A stretch of 57,627 nucleotides of DNA from positions 1-57,627 of IMG/VR virus record IMGVR_UViG_3300005336_000007; one strand, given 5' to 3'. Both the position numbers and the translations under genes were made by a program. Positions within the stretch are counted from its first letter, which is position 1; every line of letters begins with the position of its first letter. The notes under the pieces were generated by a model, which saw only the letters and a list, made by a program, of their open reading frames with translations, had not been told where the DNA came from and searched no databases. This stretch comes from a virus. Positions 1 through 7,683 of the stretch are shown here, one piece after another.

Positions 1-110
1 CTACTGATGGCGTGTCAAGCTCTTCAGATGACTCGCTATTGTAGTCTCCGCTCTCAGGATGCACAACTGAAATTGTTCGCCGTAGAACTTTGATGAACTC
101 CTCCGCGCTG
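1..110. repeat. terminal direct repeat, left copy (circle join)
   Basis: These 110 bases are identical to 57518-57627. A reading frame continues through the join without interruption. The simplest reading is a circular molecule cut open by the assembler with an overlap of one k-mer length, not a biological terminal repeat, though a short direct terminal repeat cannot be excluded from sequence alone. Confidence 0.95.
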
Positions 111-565
111 TCCGGGTTGAATTCCTCCTCTAAGATTAGATGACTTCTAAGTGTTGTGTCTGAGGGAATTACACCTTGATAGTGCTTAAGCACCTTTGAT
201 ATAACGGCAGGACTCAAGGCCGCTTGCTTAATCAATTGGGCACGTTCTGGCGAGTCTTCAGGTAACTCTAAAATGCGAAAGGCCATATCGGAAACCCGAT
301 ACTTACCCGCCTTATCCTCCAACAAGCCATATTGCTTTAGAGTCGCCACAATTCGTGCGCTCCGGCCACCTTTTTTCTCCTTCACCTTATAGCCCATATG
401 CTCCAAGATCGAGTCAAACGTAGCAAAAGCCCTGCGATCTGCATTGTAAATAGCCCTGACCTTGGTAACGGCCTCATCAATAGCCAGCACTGGATAACGC
501 GGGCTCCGCTTGCGCTTTGAGTCTACCGAAACAGCCGACGCGGCTCCACTTCTAGTCTCAGTCAT
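1..565 (-). CDS. winged-helix-like protein, N-terminal part (gene crosses the circle join)
   Basis: The ATG at 563-565 follows a strong GGAGG site with about 10 bases of spacing. The frame is open to base 1 and continues at 57517 down to the TAG at 57261-57263, giving a 273-residue protein. Residues about 25-135 are helical, with a basic GGRSARIV segment, and resemble the winged-helix region of DUF5343-type proteins; this is a weak recognition by pattern only. The C-terminal part is proline-rich and then acidic. It is divergent from the transposase-type gene at 810, and the space between them carries TAGTCC boxes, so an autoregulatory DNA-binding role is plausible but unproven. Confidence 0.7.
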   Translation of the reverse strand, partial: MTETRSGAASAVSVDSKRKRSPRYPVLAIDEAVTKVRAIYNADRRAFATFDSILEHMGYKVKEKKGGRSARIVATLKQYGLLEDKAGKYRVSDMAFRILELPEDSPERAQLIKQAALSPAVISKVLKHYQGVIPSDTTLRSHLILEEEFNPDSAEEFIKVLRRTISVVHPESGDYNSESSEELDTPSV

Positions 566-597
566 TAGTCTCTTACCTCCAGAACCAAGGTAACTCC

Positions 598-676
598 TAG
601 TCCCTAATACTGTCAAGAACTATTTCTCGGACTAGGGGGATTTAGTCCTTGCATTAGTCCCGACGATCTGTATAAT
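598..676 (+). promoter_or_regulatory. sigma70-type promoter with four TAGTCC boxes
   Basis: On the + strand a -35 TTGCAT (649-654) and a perfect -10 TATAAT (671-676) are separated by 16 bases and point at the gene at 810. TAGTCC occurs at 598-603, 643-648 and 655-660, and inverted as GGACTA at 629-634. The boxes at 629 and 643 form a palindrome with an 8-base centre, as expected of a dimeric HTH operator. The box at 655 sits directly after the -35. A minus-strand TTGACA (611-616) may serve the divergent gene, but its -10 is poor. Confidence 0.6.
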
Positions 677-692
677 GGGCTCCAAGAGAAAA

Positions 693-722
693 CCTCGCCA
701 GTTGCGCAAACAACCAGCGAGG
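693..722 (+). promoter_or_regulatory. leader hairpin of the transposase-type gene
   Basis: CCTCGC (693-698) pairs with GCGAGG (717-722), and GTTG with CAAC inside it, with a 2x2 internal loop and a CGCAAA loop. It lies between the TATAAT at 671 and the ATG at 810, so it would be in the 5-prime leader of the mRNA. Its role is unknown; it could limit translation. Confidence 0.45.
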
Positions 723-809
723 CCATTGAAAACCAAACGCGATTGCTCGCACTTGATCTCCGCAAGTTCATTGTGAGCCAGTCGCCTAACAAAGGCAAGG
801 AGAGACACA

Positions 810-2036
810 ATGGACGCGAGACAAGAGAAGGGACTTCAAATAGCCGCCACAACCAAGCTAGTACCTGAAGGCAGCATGTGGCTCGTTCCGTCGCAAGCTG
901 GCAAGGGAAAATACGTGGTCGATGCCGATGCTAATCAGTGTACTTGTCCAGACTTTGAAACCCGCCAAACTACTTGCAAACACATCTATGCGGTGAGTTT
1001 TACAATTGAGCGCGAGACGACCGCAAACGGTCAGACTGTCGTCACTGAGACGTTAAAGGTCACGCGCAAGACCTACACGCAGGACTGGAAGGCTTACAAC
1101 AAGGCGCAGACTCACGAGAAGTCAGAACTGCAAGCGTTGCTCTATGAACTATGCAGAAACGTGCCTGAGCCTGAAAAGCGCAAAGGCAGAGGTAGACCAC
1201 AACTACCTCTGAGTGACATGATCTTTTCGTCAACCTACAAGATTTATTCAACCGTCTCAGGTCGCCGCTTTGCCACGGATCTTCGCGAAGCAAAACAACG
1301 TGGCTATCTCTCGCACTTGCCGCACTACAACAGTGTCTTTAACTACCTGGAATCGGAAGCGTTGACACCGTACCTTTACGAGTTGATTACGCTCAGTGCT
1401 GCGCCGCTCAGATCGATTGAGGAAGACTTCGCGGTCGATAGCTCAGGATTCAGCACGGGACAGTTTATGCGTTGGTTAGACGTGAAATACGGCACGAAGG
1501 AAGATCGTCGCCAGTGGCTCAAACTGCACCTAACATGCGGAGTTAAAACCAACATCGTTACAGCCGTGCAAGTGAGCGACGGATACGCGCATGACTATCC
1601 GTTCTTTAAGGGCTTGATTGATCGCACAGTTGAAGCGGGATTCAAGATGAAGGAAGTAAGCGCAGACAAAGGCTACCTCGGAGCAGACAACATGCTGGCG
1701 ACATTACGCCACGGCGCGATCCCTTATATCCCGTTCAAGACGAACTCAGTACCACAGTCAGGCTATGAACCAAAGTCGCAACTGTGGACACGGATGTATC
1801 ACTTCTACGCCTTGCATCGTGGGGAGTTTCTACAGCACTACCACAAACGATCCAACATTGAAACGACCTTTCACATGATCAAATCAAAGTTTGGTCAACG
1901 GTTGCGGAGTCGGACACTCACGGCGCAGATCAACGAAGCTCTGTGTAAGGTGCTTTGTCATAACCTCTGCGTCGTGATTCAATCAGTGCATGAATTAGGG
2001 ATTGAAACCAATTTTGCAGAGGCGCTGCCACAATGA
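810..2036 (+). CDS. SWIM zinc-finger plus DDE transposase-type protein
   Basis: 408 residues. Residues about 35-60 form a SWIM zinc finger (CTC...TCKH pattern, C-x-C-xn-C-x-H). A DDE nuclease fold follows: first Asp in VDSSGF (near 207), second in SADKGYLG (near 285), and the Glu in NIETTFHMIKSKFG (near 352), so the catalytic triad looks intact and the family is that of IS4/IS5-type transposases. SWIM fingers occur in some transposase families. The gene is the only + strand gene in its neighbourhood and ends 17 bases from the converging gene at 2053. I found no terminal inverted repeats or target duplication, so it may be a stranded or domesticated transposase and not a mobile IS. The ATG follows AAGGAGAG. 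Confidence 0.85.
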   Translation: MDARQEKGLQIAATTKLVPEGSMWLVPSQAGKGKYVVDADANQCTCPDFETRQTTCKHIYAVSFTIERETTANGQTVVTETLKVTRKTYTQDWKAYNKAQTHEKSELQALLYELCRNVPEPEKRKGRGRPQLPLSDMIFSSTYKIYSTVSGRRFATDLREAKQRGYLSHLPHYNSVFNYLESEALTPYLYELITLSAAPLRSIEEDFAVDSSGFSTGQFMRWLDVKYGTKEDRRQWLKLHLTCGVKTNIVTAVQVSDGYAHDYPFFKGLIDRTVEAGFKMKEVSADKGYLGADNMLATLRHGAIPYIPFKTNSVPQSGYEPKSQLWTRMYHFYALHRGEFLQHYHKRSNIETTFHMIKSKFGQRLRSRTLTAQINEALCKVLCHNLCVVIQSVHELGIETNFAEALPQ

Positions 2037-2052
2037 TGTCTGTAACGTCCTC

Positions 2053-2545
2053 TTACTGGATAGGCCTGCGCATTACAACTACGGCGCTTCCATATGTAGT
2101 ACCCTCAACACCTTTTTCAGTTTGATGCAAGATGTCCCACGACTTACCTAGCTTGCTTACCCATATGCCGTTTGATAACTGTCGCGCCATATGCATCGGA
2201 ACACCTTGCGTGTCCAGATATAAAGCTACCTTTTCGTATCCCGTTTCTAAACTGAAATCCGTTGGGCCAACCTCGTAGTGACCGTCTTGCTTGAACGCTT
2301 CAACATAACAGTCTTTGCTGTACGAACGCCACGCAATCGGCCAAAAAGCCATCAGTAGGATCAAGAGTCGGTTCCCACCAATGATCACAGTCGTCCGCTG
2401 CCCATGCTATGCAATTATAATATTCGTCTGCCTCACTCTCTGGGCAAAAGATCTCATGTTTAAGATTTGGAAACCAGCATTCCAGAAGTAGTCGAATGAG
2501 TAATAATTCGCTGGCGTTTACAAATAGCCGTGCTGGCGTCCCCAT
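2053..2545 (-). pseudogene. DUF7689-like protein, interrupted by a frameshift
   Basis: The N-terminal half (YNCIAWAAD then WWEP) is in one frame and the C-terminal half (VALYLDTQGVPMHMARQL, then SKLGKSWDILH and YGSAVVVMRRP) in the next. Together they match the arrangement I know from DUF7689 proteins. The frames join at a run of five A (+ strand 2343-2347); one base fewer there would give a continuous protein of about 163 residues. This can be a true mutation or an indel error. The ATG at 2543-2545 overlaps the preceding gene; no better in-frame start is visible. Function unknown. Confidence 0.6.
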
Positions 2546-2976
2546 GTAATCCAATCCTCGCGCATTTCCTTGATGCGACCAGCGTGTTCCGCTGGTACTG
2601 GGTTTTCGTCTGAGATCAAACGCAACGCCAAAAACCAATGTCCGCCATTCTGTTGCAGTTCTTTTAAGATCAAGGGCAGCGCAATTTTGCCCATAGCCAA
2701 AATGGCCAAATGCGCAGGATGCGCATGATCCCGTGTTACAGATGAAGACAGCAATGTATCCTTGAGCCATTGGCTTGCTAAGCGCTGGAACTTGAGTTCG
2801 TCGTTATGCGTTGGGGCTTGTACCCCTATGCTAGACATTAGCGTCACCGTATTCGTATCGCGGTCGAATATAGAAAAGCGAGCAACGCCCATTGTGAGTG
2901 TCTGAGGCGCACTTGTTTGCGCCCCACTTAAACGTGCTGAAACTGGTTCCGGTAATGGCGGTGTGTCCATGCTCAT
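2518..2976 (-). CDS. conserved hypothetical protein with HPAH...WGRQHGYL domain
   Basis: 152 residues. The C-terminal 70 residues (HPAHLAILAMG, then GHWFLALRLI, NPVPAE, ending WITWGRQHGYL) match a pattern common to phage and bacterial proteins of unknown function, often with HPAY-IIGMG and HWFWALRAIT. The N-terminal half is variable. The ATG overlaps the TGA of the gene at 2973 as ATGA, so the two are translationally coupled. Confidence 0.8.
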   Translation of the reverse strand: MSMDTPPLPEPVSARLSGAQTSAPQTLTMGVARFSIFDRDTNTVTLMSSIGVQAPTHNDELKFQRLASQWLKDTLLSSSVTRDHAHPAHLAILAMGKIALPLILKELQQNGGHWFLALRLISDENPVPAEHAGRIKEMREDWITWGRQHGYL

Positions 2977-3275
2977 GTAGCTTGTGCTTCCTCAGGTTTA
3001 GCCGTGACCTGCAAGCCTCTATTATCAGCAATAGCCTTGAGAAGAACTTCAAGCCCGTTAGATGCAACCATAATACGGGCAATACATTTCGCCTTGTAAG
3101 AAGGCTCGACTCGGGTAGTTGCGTCCAAACCGCCCTCTGGAATTCGCGTTTGGCTTTGGAAAAAATAGAGTGTAGTAACGTTGCTTTTGGTATCGGTGGC
3201 CACCATAAACACGTCGCAAAACACTCCCAAGGTTTCTTCTGTCCCGATAAACTGCCAAGGTGTTTCGTCAGCCAT
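2973..3275 (-). CDS. hypothetical protein, weakly DUF3467-like
   Basis: 100 residues. The alternating pattern of a short beta-rich half followed by a CIARIMVASNGLEVLLKAI segment recalls DUF3467-type proteins; this is a weak resemblance. The ATG follows GGAGGACGCT. First gene of a three-gene minus-strand unit with 2518 and 2053. The region upstream carries AGGCA-type boxes. Confidence 0.65.
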   Translation of the reverse strand: MADETPWQFIGTEETLGVFCDVFMVATDTKSNVTTLYFFQSQTRIPEGGLDATTRVEPSYKAKCIARIMVASNGLEVLLKAIADNRGLQVTAKPEEAQAT

Positions 3276-3519
3276 AGCGTCCTCCAGTGGGATAGTTTGG
3301 GACGCCTACTGTATCCCTCAAGGCTGGGGCTGAGCAAGACTGCGAGCCAATTAGTCATTTTGATTTTTTAGGCAGAAACGATGGTTTCCATTTTAATGGG
3401 CATTAATTAGGCAAAGCCGCACTTCTCGTGCCTGACCTTCAGAATCTCGCTTTACAGTTATGCCGTTCATTGATTCATTCTCGCTCGCTGTCGTTGTGAT
3501 GGTGGATGAAGAGCATCTA
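3276..3519 (-). promoter_or_regulatory. intergenic region with two AGGCA boxes
   Basis: No gene is evident in these 244 bases. On the + strand there are two AT-rich boxes, TTTTTTAGGCAGAAACG (starting at 3365) and TTAATTAGGCAAAGC (ending at 3417). They resemble three or four boxes at 56476-56559 upstream of another minus-strand operon, in the opposite orientation relative to the gene. They are probably binding sites for a phage or host regulator. Confidence 0.35.
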
Positions 3520-3845
3520 CTAATCTCGCCTGACCGGACAATCCACTAAGCCACAACTAAGTAACGAGTCGCGATCCTTTATGTGTTCATCAAGATCCGC
3601 ATTCTCCCGCTCCAAGCGTTCCACTTCAGAGATGAGGGCAAGAACGGCAGCGGGGTTGCAGATTGCGATATACTCCGTGTTGGCAGGCATGTCCGCAAAG
3701 GCTATCAAGCCGTTTCCATCCTCTGAAGTTGCCTTGATATGTTGGTCGGACCATTTACCTGCTAATACATGGTGGTTTAGCGCATCTCCGCCGCCTCCTT
3801 CATCGCCGCTATTCGCTGTTTGAGATTATCCACGCTCTTTTTCAT
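3520..3845 (-). pseudogene. Ead/Ea22-like protein, probably frameshifted
   Basis: The C-terminal 62 residues (EYIAICNPAAVLALISEVERL then a coiled coil) are the typical end of Ead/Ea22-like phage proteins. The frame stays open upstream through ALNHHVLAGKWSDQHIKA, also typical, but has no start codon. A 22-codon ORF from the ATG at 3843-3845 (MKKSVDNLKQRIAAM) ends at a TAA at 3777-3779 in the adjacent frame. A one-base shift near 3780-3805 would join them into a protein of about 108 residues. Function of the family is unknown. Confidence 0.5.
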
Positions 3846-3940
3846 AGGTTTGCTCACTTCACTAACTGAATCACTTTCCCTTTTCGCGCGTGTACCGTAC
3901 TCGGCTTTCTGGCAAGTTCGATTGATTCCTCAAGTTTGCG

Positions 3941-4549
3941 TCAAAATGGAATATCATCATCTGAGAAGTCCGGCCTACTCTCTTGGGGCGGATAATAGTT
4001 TCCGGCAGATGCGGCAGGATACTCTTCTGACTTCTTAATGATTGCTTTGATTCCATCAGGAATGCTGTCGAACGTTTCTTCGTCAAATTCGTCCAGCCAA
4101 AATGTGAAGCTCGGATTTATCTGATCGGGACAAGTTGTATTCTTAGGCAGACCGCTAACTGACGCTACCTTTGTCTTGCCATTCTCGGCGGCGACGATCG
4201 TTAGCAAGCAGGGTTTGGTCAAAATGTTTTCAAGGTCAAACCTGTCAAGTTCCTCTTCGGTAAACGTGCGACCTCGCCATGATTCTAGATCCCTACGAAG
4301 ATTAGCTTTTTCTCCGAGAGAGTTTGTATAAAAGCGGCTTGTAGTAATTGGTATTTGCTTGCCCTCGACTTCGATCATTTCGTCGGGCAACTCCCACGTC
4401 ACTAAAATCTGATTCCGCCTGGTTGGCTGACCCTTATATTCTCCGTGCTGTGTGCCCAAATCCGTGATCCGAATACATCGGGCAATGTGTGTTCCTGTCG
4501 GTGCTGGCGTAAAACTTCCGCCCCCTGAATCGCTCGCATAACGTCCCAT
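3941..4549 (-). CDS. DUF669/SSB-like single-strand DNA-binding protein
   Basis: 202 residues. The N-terminus (FTPAPTGTHIARCIRITDLG...Y.GQPT) and the body match phage DUF669-type proteins found beside recombination genes. The last residues, DFSDDDIPF, are a typical single-strand-binding-protein acidic tip, which in known SSBs recruits replication and repair partners. It follows the nuclease gene at 4934 and the 121-residue protein at 4572, so a recombination or DNA-processing role is likely. Start: ATG after AAGGAGAATAAG. Confidence 0.75.
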   Translation of the reverse strand: MGRYASDSGGGSFTPAPTGTHIARCIRITDLGTQHGEYKGQPTRRNQILVTWELPDEMIEVEGKQIPITTSRFYTNSLGEKANLRRDLESWRGRTFTEEELDRFDLENILTKPCLLTIVAAENGKTKVASVSGLPKNTTCPDQINPSFTFWLDEFDEETFDSIPDGIKAIIKKSEEYPAASAGNYYPPQESRPDFSDDDIPF

Positions 4550-4571
4550 GATTCTTATTCTCCTTCTTTTG

Positions 4572-4937
4572 CTATGGTTTGTGTCTTTGGTTTATTTGCC
4601 ACTCGTCACGTAGATTCGCCCCGAGTGACTGTGCAGCACGAAGCTGCTCTTTAGTCGTGTCCAGAACCGTTTTCAGGTATTTGTAGCGCACGTCGCCTTT
4701 CAACATGCGCTTGTATAAATCGCGGCAGTTCTTATCAGCGATCGACTTCTTTTCCTGAACGGTTCCTTCGGCGGATAGGATCTCTCTCGCGTACCGATCT
4801 TCGTAATCAACCTTGCTGTCTATGTATTCGTCGCCAGCCTTATAGATTTCCGTCACAACGTCATTGGCGCGTTTAATCAATCGCCAGATCTCTCCGTTGA
4901 CCTCTGATGGTGTAACAGGTGACTGGCCGTGACTCAT
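4572..4937 (-). CDS. hypothetical helical protein of the recombination cluster
   Basis: 121 residues, almost entirely helical and charged (WRLIKRANDVVTEIYKA, LDTTKEQLRAAQSLG). Proteins of this kind occur between phage RecB/Cas4-like nucleases and SSB-like genes, which is also the arrangement here. The ATG overlaps the stop of the nuclease gene as ATGA. Function unknown. Confidence 0.7.
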   Translation of the reverse strand: MSHGQSPVTPSEVNGEIWRLIKRANDVVTEIYKAGDEYIDSKVDYEDRYAREILSAEGTVQEKKSIADKNCRDLYKRMLKGDVRYKYLKTVLDTTKEQLRAAQSLGANLRDEWQINQRHKP

Positions 4938-5803
4938 GCCTCGCCTTTCTGCATGGCGGCAAACTGCGGGCAGTGGTTAGCCACGGAACAATATGCAAGG
5001 CAGCGCGTCGATTCGCCGGGACGCTCTACTATGTAATGCGAATGCGGCGGTGTAGTTGCCAACCGATTCTCAGCCGTCTCGAGATCATCAAAAAGTTTAA
5101 CGGCTTTCTTTTGGTTCTTTTTCATTAGGGCAAATTGTGTCGGCTTGGCCCATCTCTCATCAGGCGTACAATCAGGCCACTCCCCAATCTCCGCGAGTTG
5201 ATGTAACCTTACGCGCTTCTCAATAAACTTTTGCGCTTGTTCCGATGTCCATAAGGGCACGGATAAAACCTTCACTTGTTGTTGGGGATATGATGAGTCA
5301 AACTTGGCTTTGTTCTTACTCCAGTCGCGACCGATAGCTACAATCTGAAGTCGGCTGACTTGTCGGCCGGCGTGTCGAATCAAATGGGCATAAACATTTA
5401 ATTGCTGTTCCCATTCGATCTTTGCCCCGTCCTTCACAGACCATACAGAGGTCAGTTTGTAATCAGTCAACAACTCTCCGTCCAGCAACATTTCGCTCAG
5501 GTCGTAATGTCCGATAATCTTCCATCCTAAGACATCAACAGATAATTCTTCTTCTGTGGTCAGGTTCTTAATCCCCTGGGCGTGTTTTTCAAGGGCGTGG
5601 TGCAATAATGTTCCGAGCAGTGCCCACAGCCGATCTGCTGCATCCTCACTCAACTCAGCATCATGCCTAATTGATAGGGCGCGGACTTGCGGCGGCAGAA
5701 TTAACGACGTTACTGAGATGGTGTTCGGACGCGCTTCGTGGTCATGGCGTGACACGGCATTAACCAGAGGCAACGGTAAAGAACTATTGTTCGTTATCTT
5801 CAT
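4934..5803 (-). CDS. PD-(D/E)XK nuclease, Cas4/RecB-like
   Basis: 289 residues from the ATG at 5801-5803, which overlaps the preceding small gene; an upstream in-frame start would add 29 unconvincing residues. Motifs: a nuclease core with D..ELLTDYKLTS (the D-x(n)-D/E-x-K signature) and a QLNVYAHLIR motif typical of RecB-like nucleases. Near the C-terminus lie clustered cysteines (TRCLAYCSVANHC) as in iron-sulfur Cas4/AddB-type enzymes. It probably resects DNA ends during phage recombination. Its partners are the genes at 4572 and 3941. Confidence 0.8.
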   Translation of the reverse strand: MKITNNSSLPLPLVNAVSRHDHEARPNTISVTSLILPPQVRALSIRHDAELSEDAADRLWALLGTLLHHALEKHAQGIKNLTTEEELSVDVLGWKIIGHYDLSEMLLDGELLTDYKLTSVWSVKDGAKIEWEQQLNVYAHLIRHAGRQVSRLQIVAIGRDWSKNKAKFDSSYPQQQVKVLSVPLWTSEQAQKFIEKRVRLHQLAEIGEWPDCTPDERWAKPTQFALMKKNQKKAVKLFDDLETAENRLATTPPHSHYIVERPGESTRCLAYCSVANHCPQFAAMQKGEA

Positions 5804-5912
5804 CACTTGCCATTTCCTGCTCAGAGGGCCATGTATCCACATCATCACCGTAACGCGGCTCACGTTCATCCGCGCGTTGGAGTTCATCATTCAGGCGTTT
5901 ACTTAGTGACAT
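5784..5912 (-). CDS. acidic miniprotein, 42 residues
   Basis: MSLSKRLNDELQRADE then a very acidic C-terminus (DVDTWPSEQEMASDEDNEQ). GAGGT ribosome binding site 8 bases before the ATG. It overlaps the nuclease gene start by 20 bases and the preceding zinc-ribbon gene end by 14. Not recognised; the tight packing supports translation. Confidence 0.5.
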   Translation of the reverse strand: MSLSKRLNDELQRADEREPRYGDDVDTWPSEQEMASDEDNEQ

Positions 5913-6033
5913 CTTTACCTCGTGGCTTCTGCCAGCTTAGAGACTTACAGCGCGGGCACTGAATGGGCTTACCCTCTTTTCGAGGCGTCCAGTCAGCACC
6001 GCATTTATGGCAATGAAGTTGTCTTGTTTTCAT
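5899..6033 (-). CDS. zinc-ribbon miniprotein, 44 residues
   Basis: MKTRQLHCHKCGADW...IQCPRCKSLSW: two CxxC knuckles 17 residues apart form a zinc ribbon. It is the first gene of the recombination operon. Its ATG lies only 8 bases after a TATTAT -10 box, so the message is probably leaderless; no Shine-Dalgarno sequence is present. Confidence 0.65.
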   Translation of the reverse strand: MKTRQLHCHKCGADWTPRKEGKPIQCPRCKSLSWQKPRGKDVTK

Positions 6034-6041
6034 GCTTCGTA

Positions 6042-6070
6042 ATAATAATCATAATACCCCGTCGTGTCAA
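6042..6070 (-). promoter_or_regulatory. sigma70 promoter of the recombination operon
   Basis: On the minus strand, TTGACA (6065-6070), a 17-base spacer and TATTAT (6042-6047). Transcription should begin close to the A of the ATG at 6033. The surrounding CTCTTGACAC is shared with the promoter at 49541-49569. Confidence 0.7.
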
Positions 6071-6094
6071 GAGGCGAGTGTGAGAAACACCAAG

Positions 6095-6117
6095 AGCCGC
6101 CCGGTTGCGCGAGCGGC
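6095..6117 (-). terminator. possible hairpin terminator
   Basis: GCCGC (6096-6100) pairs with GCGGC (6113-6117) around a 12-base loop, and a T-rich stretch follows on the minus strand. It lies between the end of the gene at 6281 and the promoter at 6042-6070, where an operon boundary is expected. The rest of 6118-6280 shows no gene. Confidence 0.35.
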
Positions 6118-6280
6118 CCTCAATGTGTTGTTTCCCGAAATTTAATCGGCTTCTGTTGGAAAATAATTTACCACAAACGAACGGGAATTTGCTAGTCTTA
6201 TTCCGTTGTTTCTTGAATTAGCATTGGCTCACGCCTTAAAGCTCATTCAGAAACCATTATCGGTTGGCGCGAAAAGAGAT

Positions 6281-6679
6281 TTACCTTATGGGTTTCTGTA
6301 TCAGCCTCCACAAACCCCAACAAGCAAAATTAGAGGCTTCGTGTGCCAACAAGCTGACGTATTGTGCTGAAAATCTGGCAACGAGTAGGTAGTATGATCC
6401 TACTAACGGCAGGGCGCGTCCAGATGCAAATTCGGTGACTTCCAAAAGAAGGCAAGGACTAAGGCACAAAGAAGGCATACCACCATCCGGCGGTAGCATC
6501 TCTCTGCTTCCTAATGCCGTGTAACCCTCGGAGATTAGATAAGCACGATAACACTTGAAAGCTTCGGGCGAATCCGCGTGTACTTTCTGCCCCGCCGATC
6601 CACCGAGCCATGCATTTACAGACATTTTGGAGCCGCTGCATTTGCCTTGCGGAGTTCCGCACATAACCTTTCTGCCCAT
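6281..6679 (-). CDS. hypothetical protein with PPDGG motif
   Basis: 132 residues; ATG after AGGAAGGGAG. The segment from about residue 30 to 65 (SPEAFKCYRAYLISEGYTALGSRE then PPDGG) has the feel of a conserved phage domain. The following 65 residues have unusual composition (many Leu, Ser, Cys), so the C-terminus could be altered. Function unknown. Confidence 0.5.
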   Translation of the reverse strand: MGRKVMCGTPQGKCSGSKMSVNAWLGGSAGQKVHADSPEAFKCYRAYLISEGYTALGSREMLPPDGGMPSLCLSPCLLLEVTEFASGRALPLVGSYYLLVARFSAQYVSLLAHEASNFACWGLWRLIQKPIR

Positions 6680-6696
6680 CTTCTACTCCCTTCCTG

Positions 6697-6966
6697 TTAA
6701 TCCAACAAAGCTGGATTTTCGTGTGATTTCGCCTTACACCAACAATCCGCAACAGGACACGTCTGCCAACGCGTAGCCAGATTCTTAAGACCGATCCAAC
6801 TACCGCGCGTCGTCATCTTTCGAGGTTCACCGTAAAGCAAGTTATGACACTTAGCGCGACCATTACGCATGTCCGTGATGATGACGTGTCGCCAGTCCTC
6901 ACGTAAATCCTTAGACCTGAATACCGCCCCGATGAAAAAGTCTCTGCCAAATGCGTTTAATGCCAT
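6697..6966 (-). CDS. hypothetical protein
   Basis: 89 residues from the ATG at 6964-6966, which follows CAGGGGATTG. A central IITDMRNGRAKCHNLLYGEP segment may form beta hairpins. The C-terminus has two cysteines near TCPVADCWC. Not recognised. Confidence 0.55.
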   Translation of the reverse strand: MALNAFGRDFFIGAVFRSKDLREDWRHVIITDMRNGRAKCHNLLYGEPRKMTTRGSWIGLKNLATRWQTCPVADCWCKAKSHENPALLD

Positions 6967-6970
6967 CACT

Positions 6971-7195
6971 TCAATCCCCTGTTAATCCAACAAAGAATAC
7001 AAACGAGAATAATGCAAAGAATAAGATCGCGATCAGGATGCGAATTACCACAGCGAGCAAAGAGATTCTCTTGCTGCGTTTATCCTCTGGAAGCACCACG
7101 CCTCTCGTGTAAGTCGCTGGAGGCTGAAGATGATCTGCGCTCTTTCCTATAAGCGCGTCGCGTTCTCGGTGATATTGTTCAAGTGATTGGCTCAT
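6971..7195 (-). CDS. small membrane protein
   Basis: 74 residues; MSQSLEQYHRERDAL start chosen at 7193-7195, after GGGG, inside the stop region of the upstream gene. One strong transmembrane helix near the C-terminus (LLAVVIRILIAILFFALFSF) with a basic preceding segment (DKRSKR), so the N-terminus is predicted in the cytoplasm. Function unknown. Confidence 0.6.
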   Translation of the reverse strand: MSQSLEQYHRERDALIGKSADHLQPPATYTRGVVLPEDKRSKRISLLAVVIRILIAILFFALFSFVFFVGLTGD

Positions 7196-7197
7196 CG

Positions 7198-7401
7198 TTA
7201 AGTTCCCCAAACGCTATTATGGCCCTCATCGCTGGTGTCGCGGTCAGGCTGCTTCGTGTTTTTGACAACCGAGTAATTGTAGTCCTCAGCATCTGACTCT
7301 TCGACCATTTCGAGTTCCGCGATCTCGCGTGCCCGTTTACGATTATCAGCCTCGATGGTCTTTACCCAAACGCGGTGAAATTCAACCTTATAGTTGGACA
7401 T
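7198..7401 (-). CDS. hypothetical protein
   Basis: 67 residues (KVEFHRVWVKTIEADNRKRA...AEDYNYSVV); GGAGATCCGC ribosome binding site before the ATG. The pattern of two strands around a helix with a charged ERA/AREIAELE region is common in small phage proteins. Not recognised. Confidence 0.6.
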   Translation of the reverse strand: MSNYKVEFHRVWVKTIEADNRKRAREIAELEMVEESDAEDYNYSVVKNTKQPDRDTSDEGHNSVWGT

Positions 7402-7539
7402 GCGGATCTCCTATCTACTAACCGGAATACAATCAACTACGCGCACCATTCGGGTTGTATCTATCGTGCTCTTTGCGCCTTTGACGTGGTAGCCAGCATA
7501 AGCGCATGCATCGCGTTCATTGAGAGCGCAGAACCTGAA

Positions 7540-7683
7540 TTAACCTTGATGCTCATACGTGATCCCAAATTTACCTTCGTTAATCTTTAGCGTTACGTTC
7601 ACTGTGAATTCGCGCCAACGGAGAAGCGTTAGCGGCTGGCCATCATTCAGAGCGGCTCGCGCTCTACTTACTACCTGATTCAT
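7540..7683 (-). CDS. hypothetical protein, 47 residues
   Basis: MNQVVSRARAALNDGQPLTLL...TVNVTLKINEGKFGITYEHQG. Amphipathic helix followed by beta strands, plausible for a real product, but the ribosome binding site is weak. Two further ORFs of 31 and 12 codons fill 7402-7560 and are not convincing. Confidence 0.4.
   Translation of the reverse strand: MNQVVSRARAALNDGQPLTLLRWREFTVNVTLKINEGKFGITYEHQG

Noticed and set aside
2898-3371. 157-codon + strand ORF
   Set aside because: It lies opposite two coupled minus-strand genes with good starts and has a shadow-like composition.
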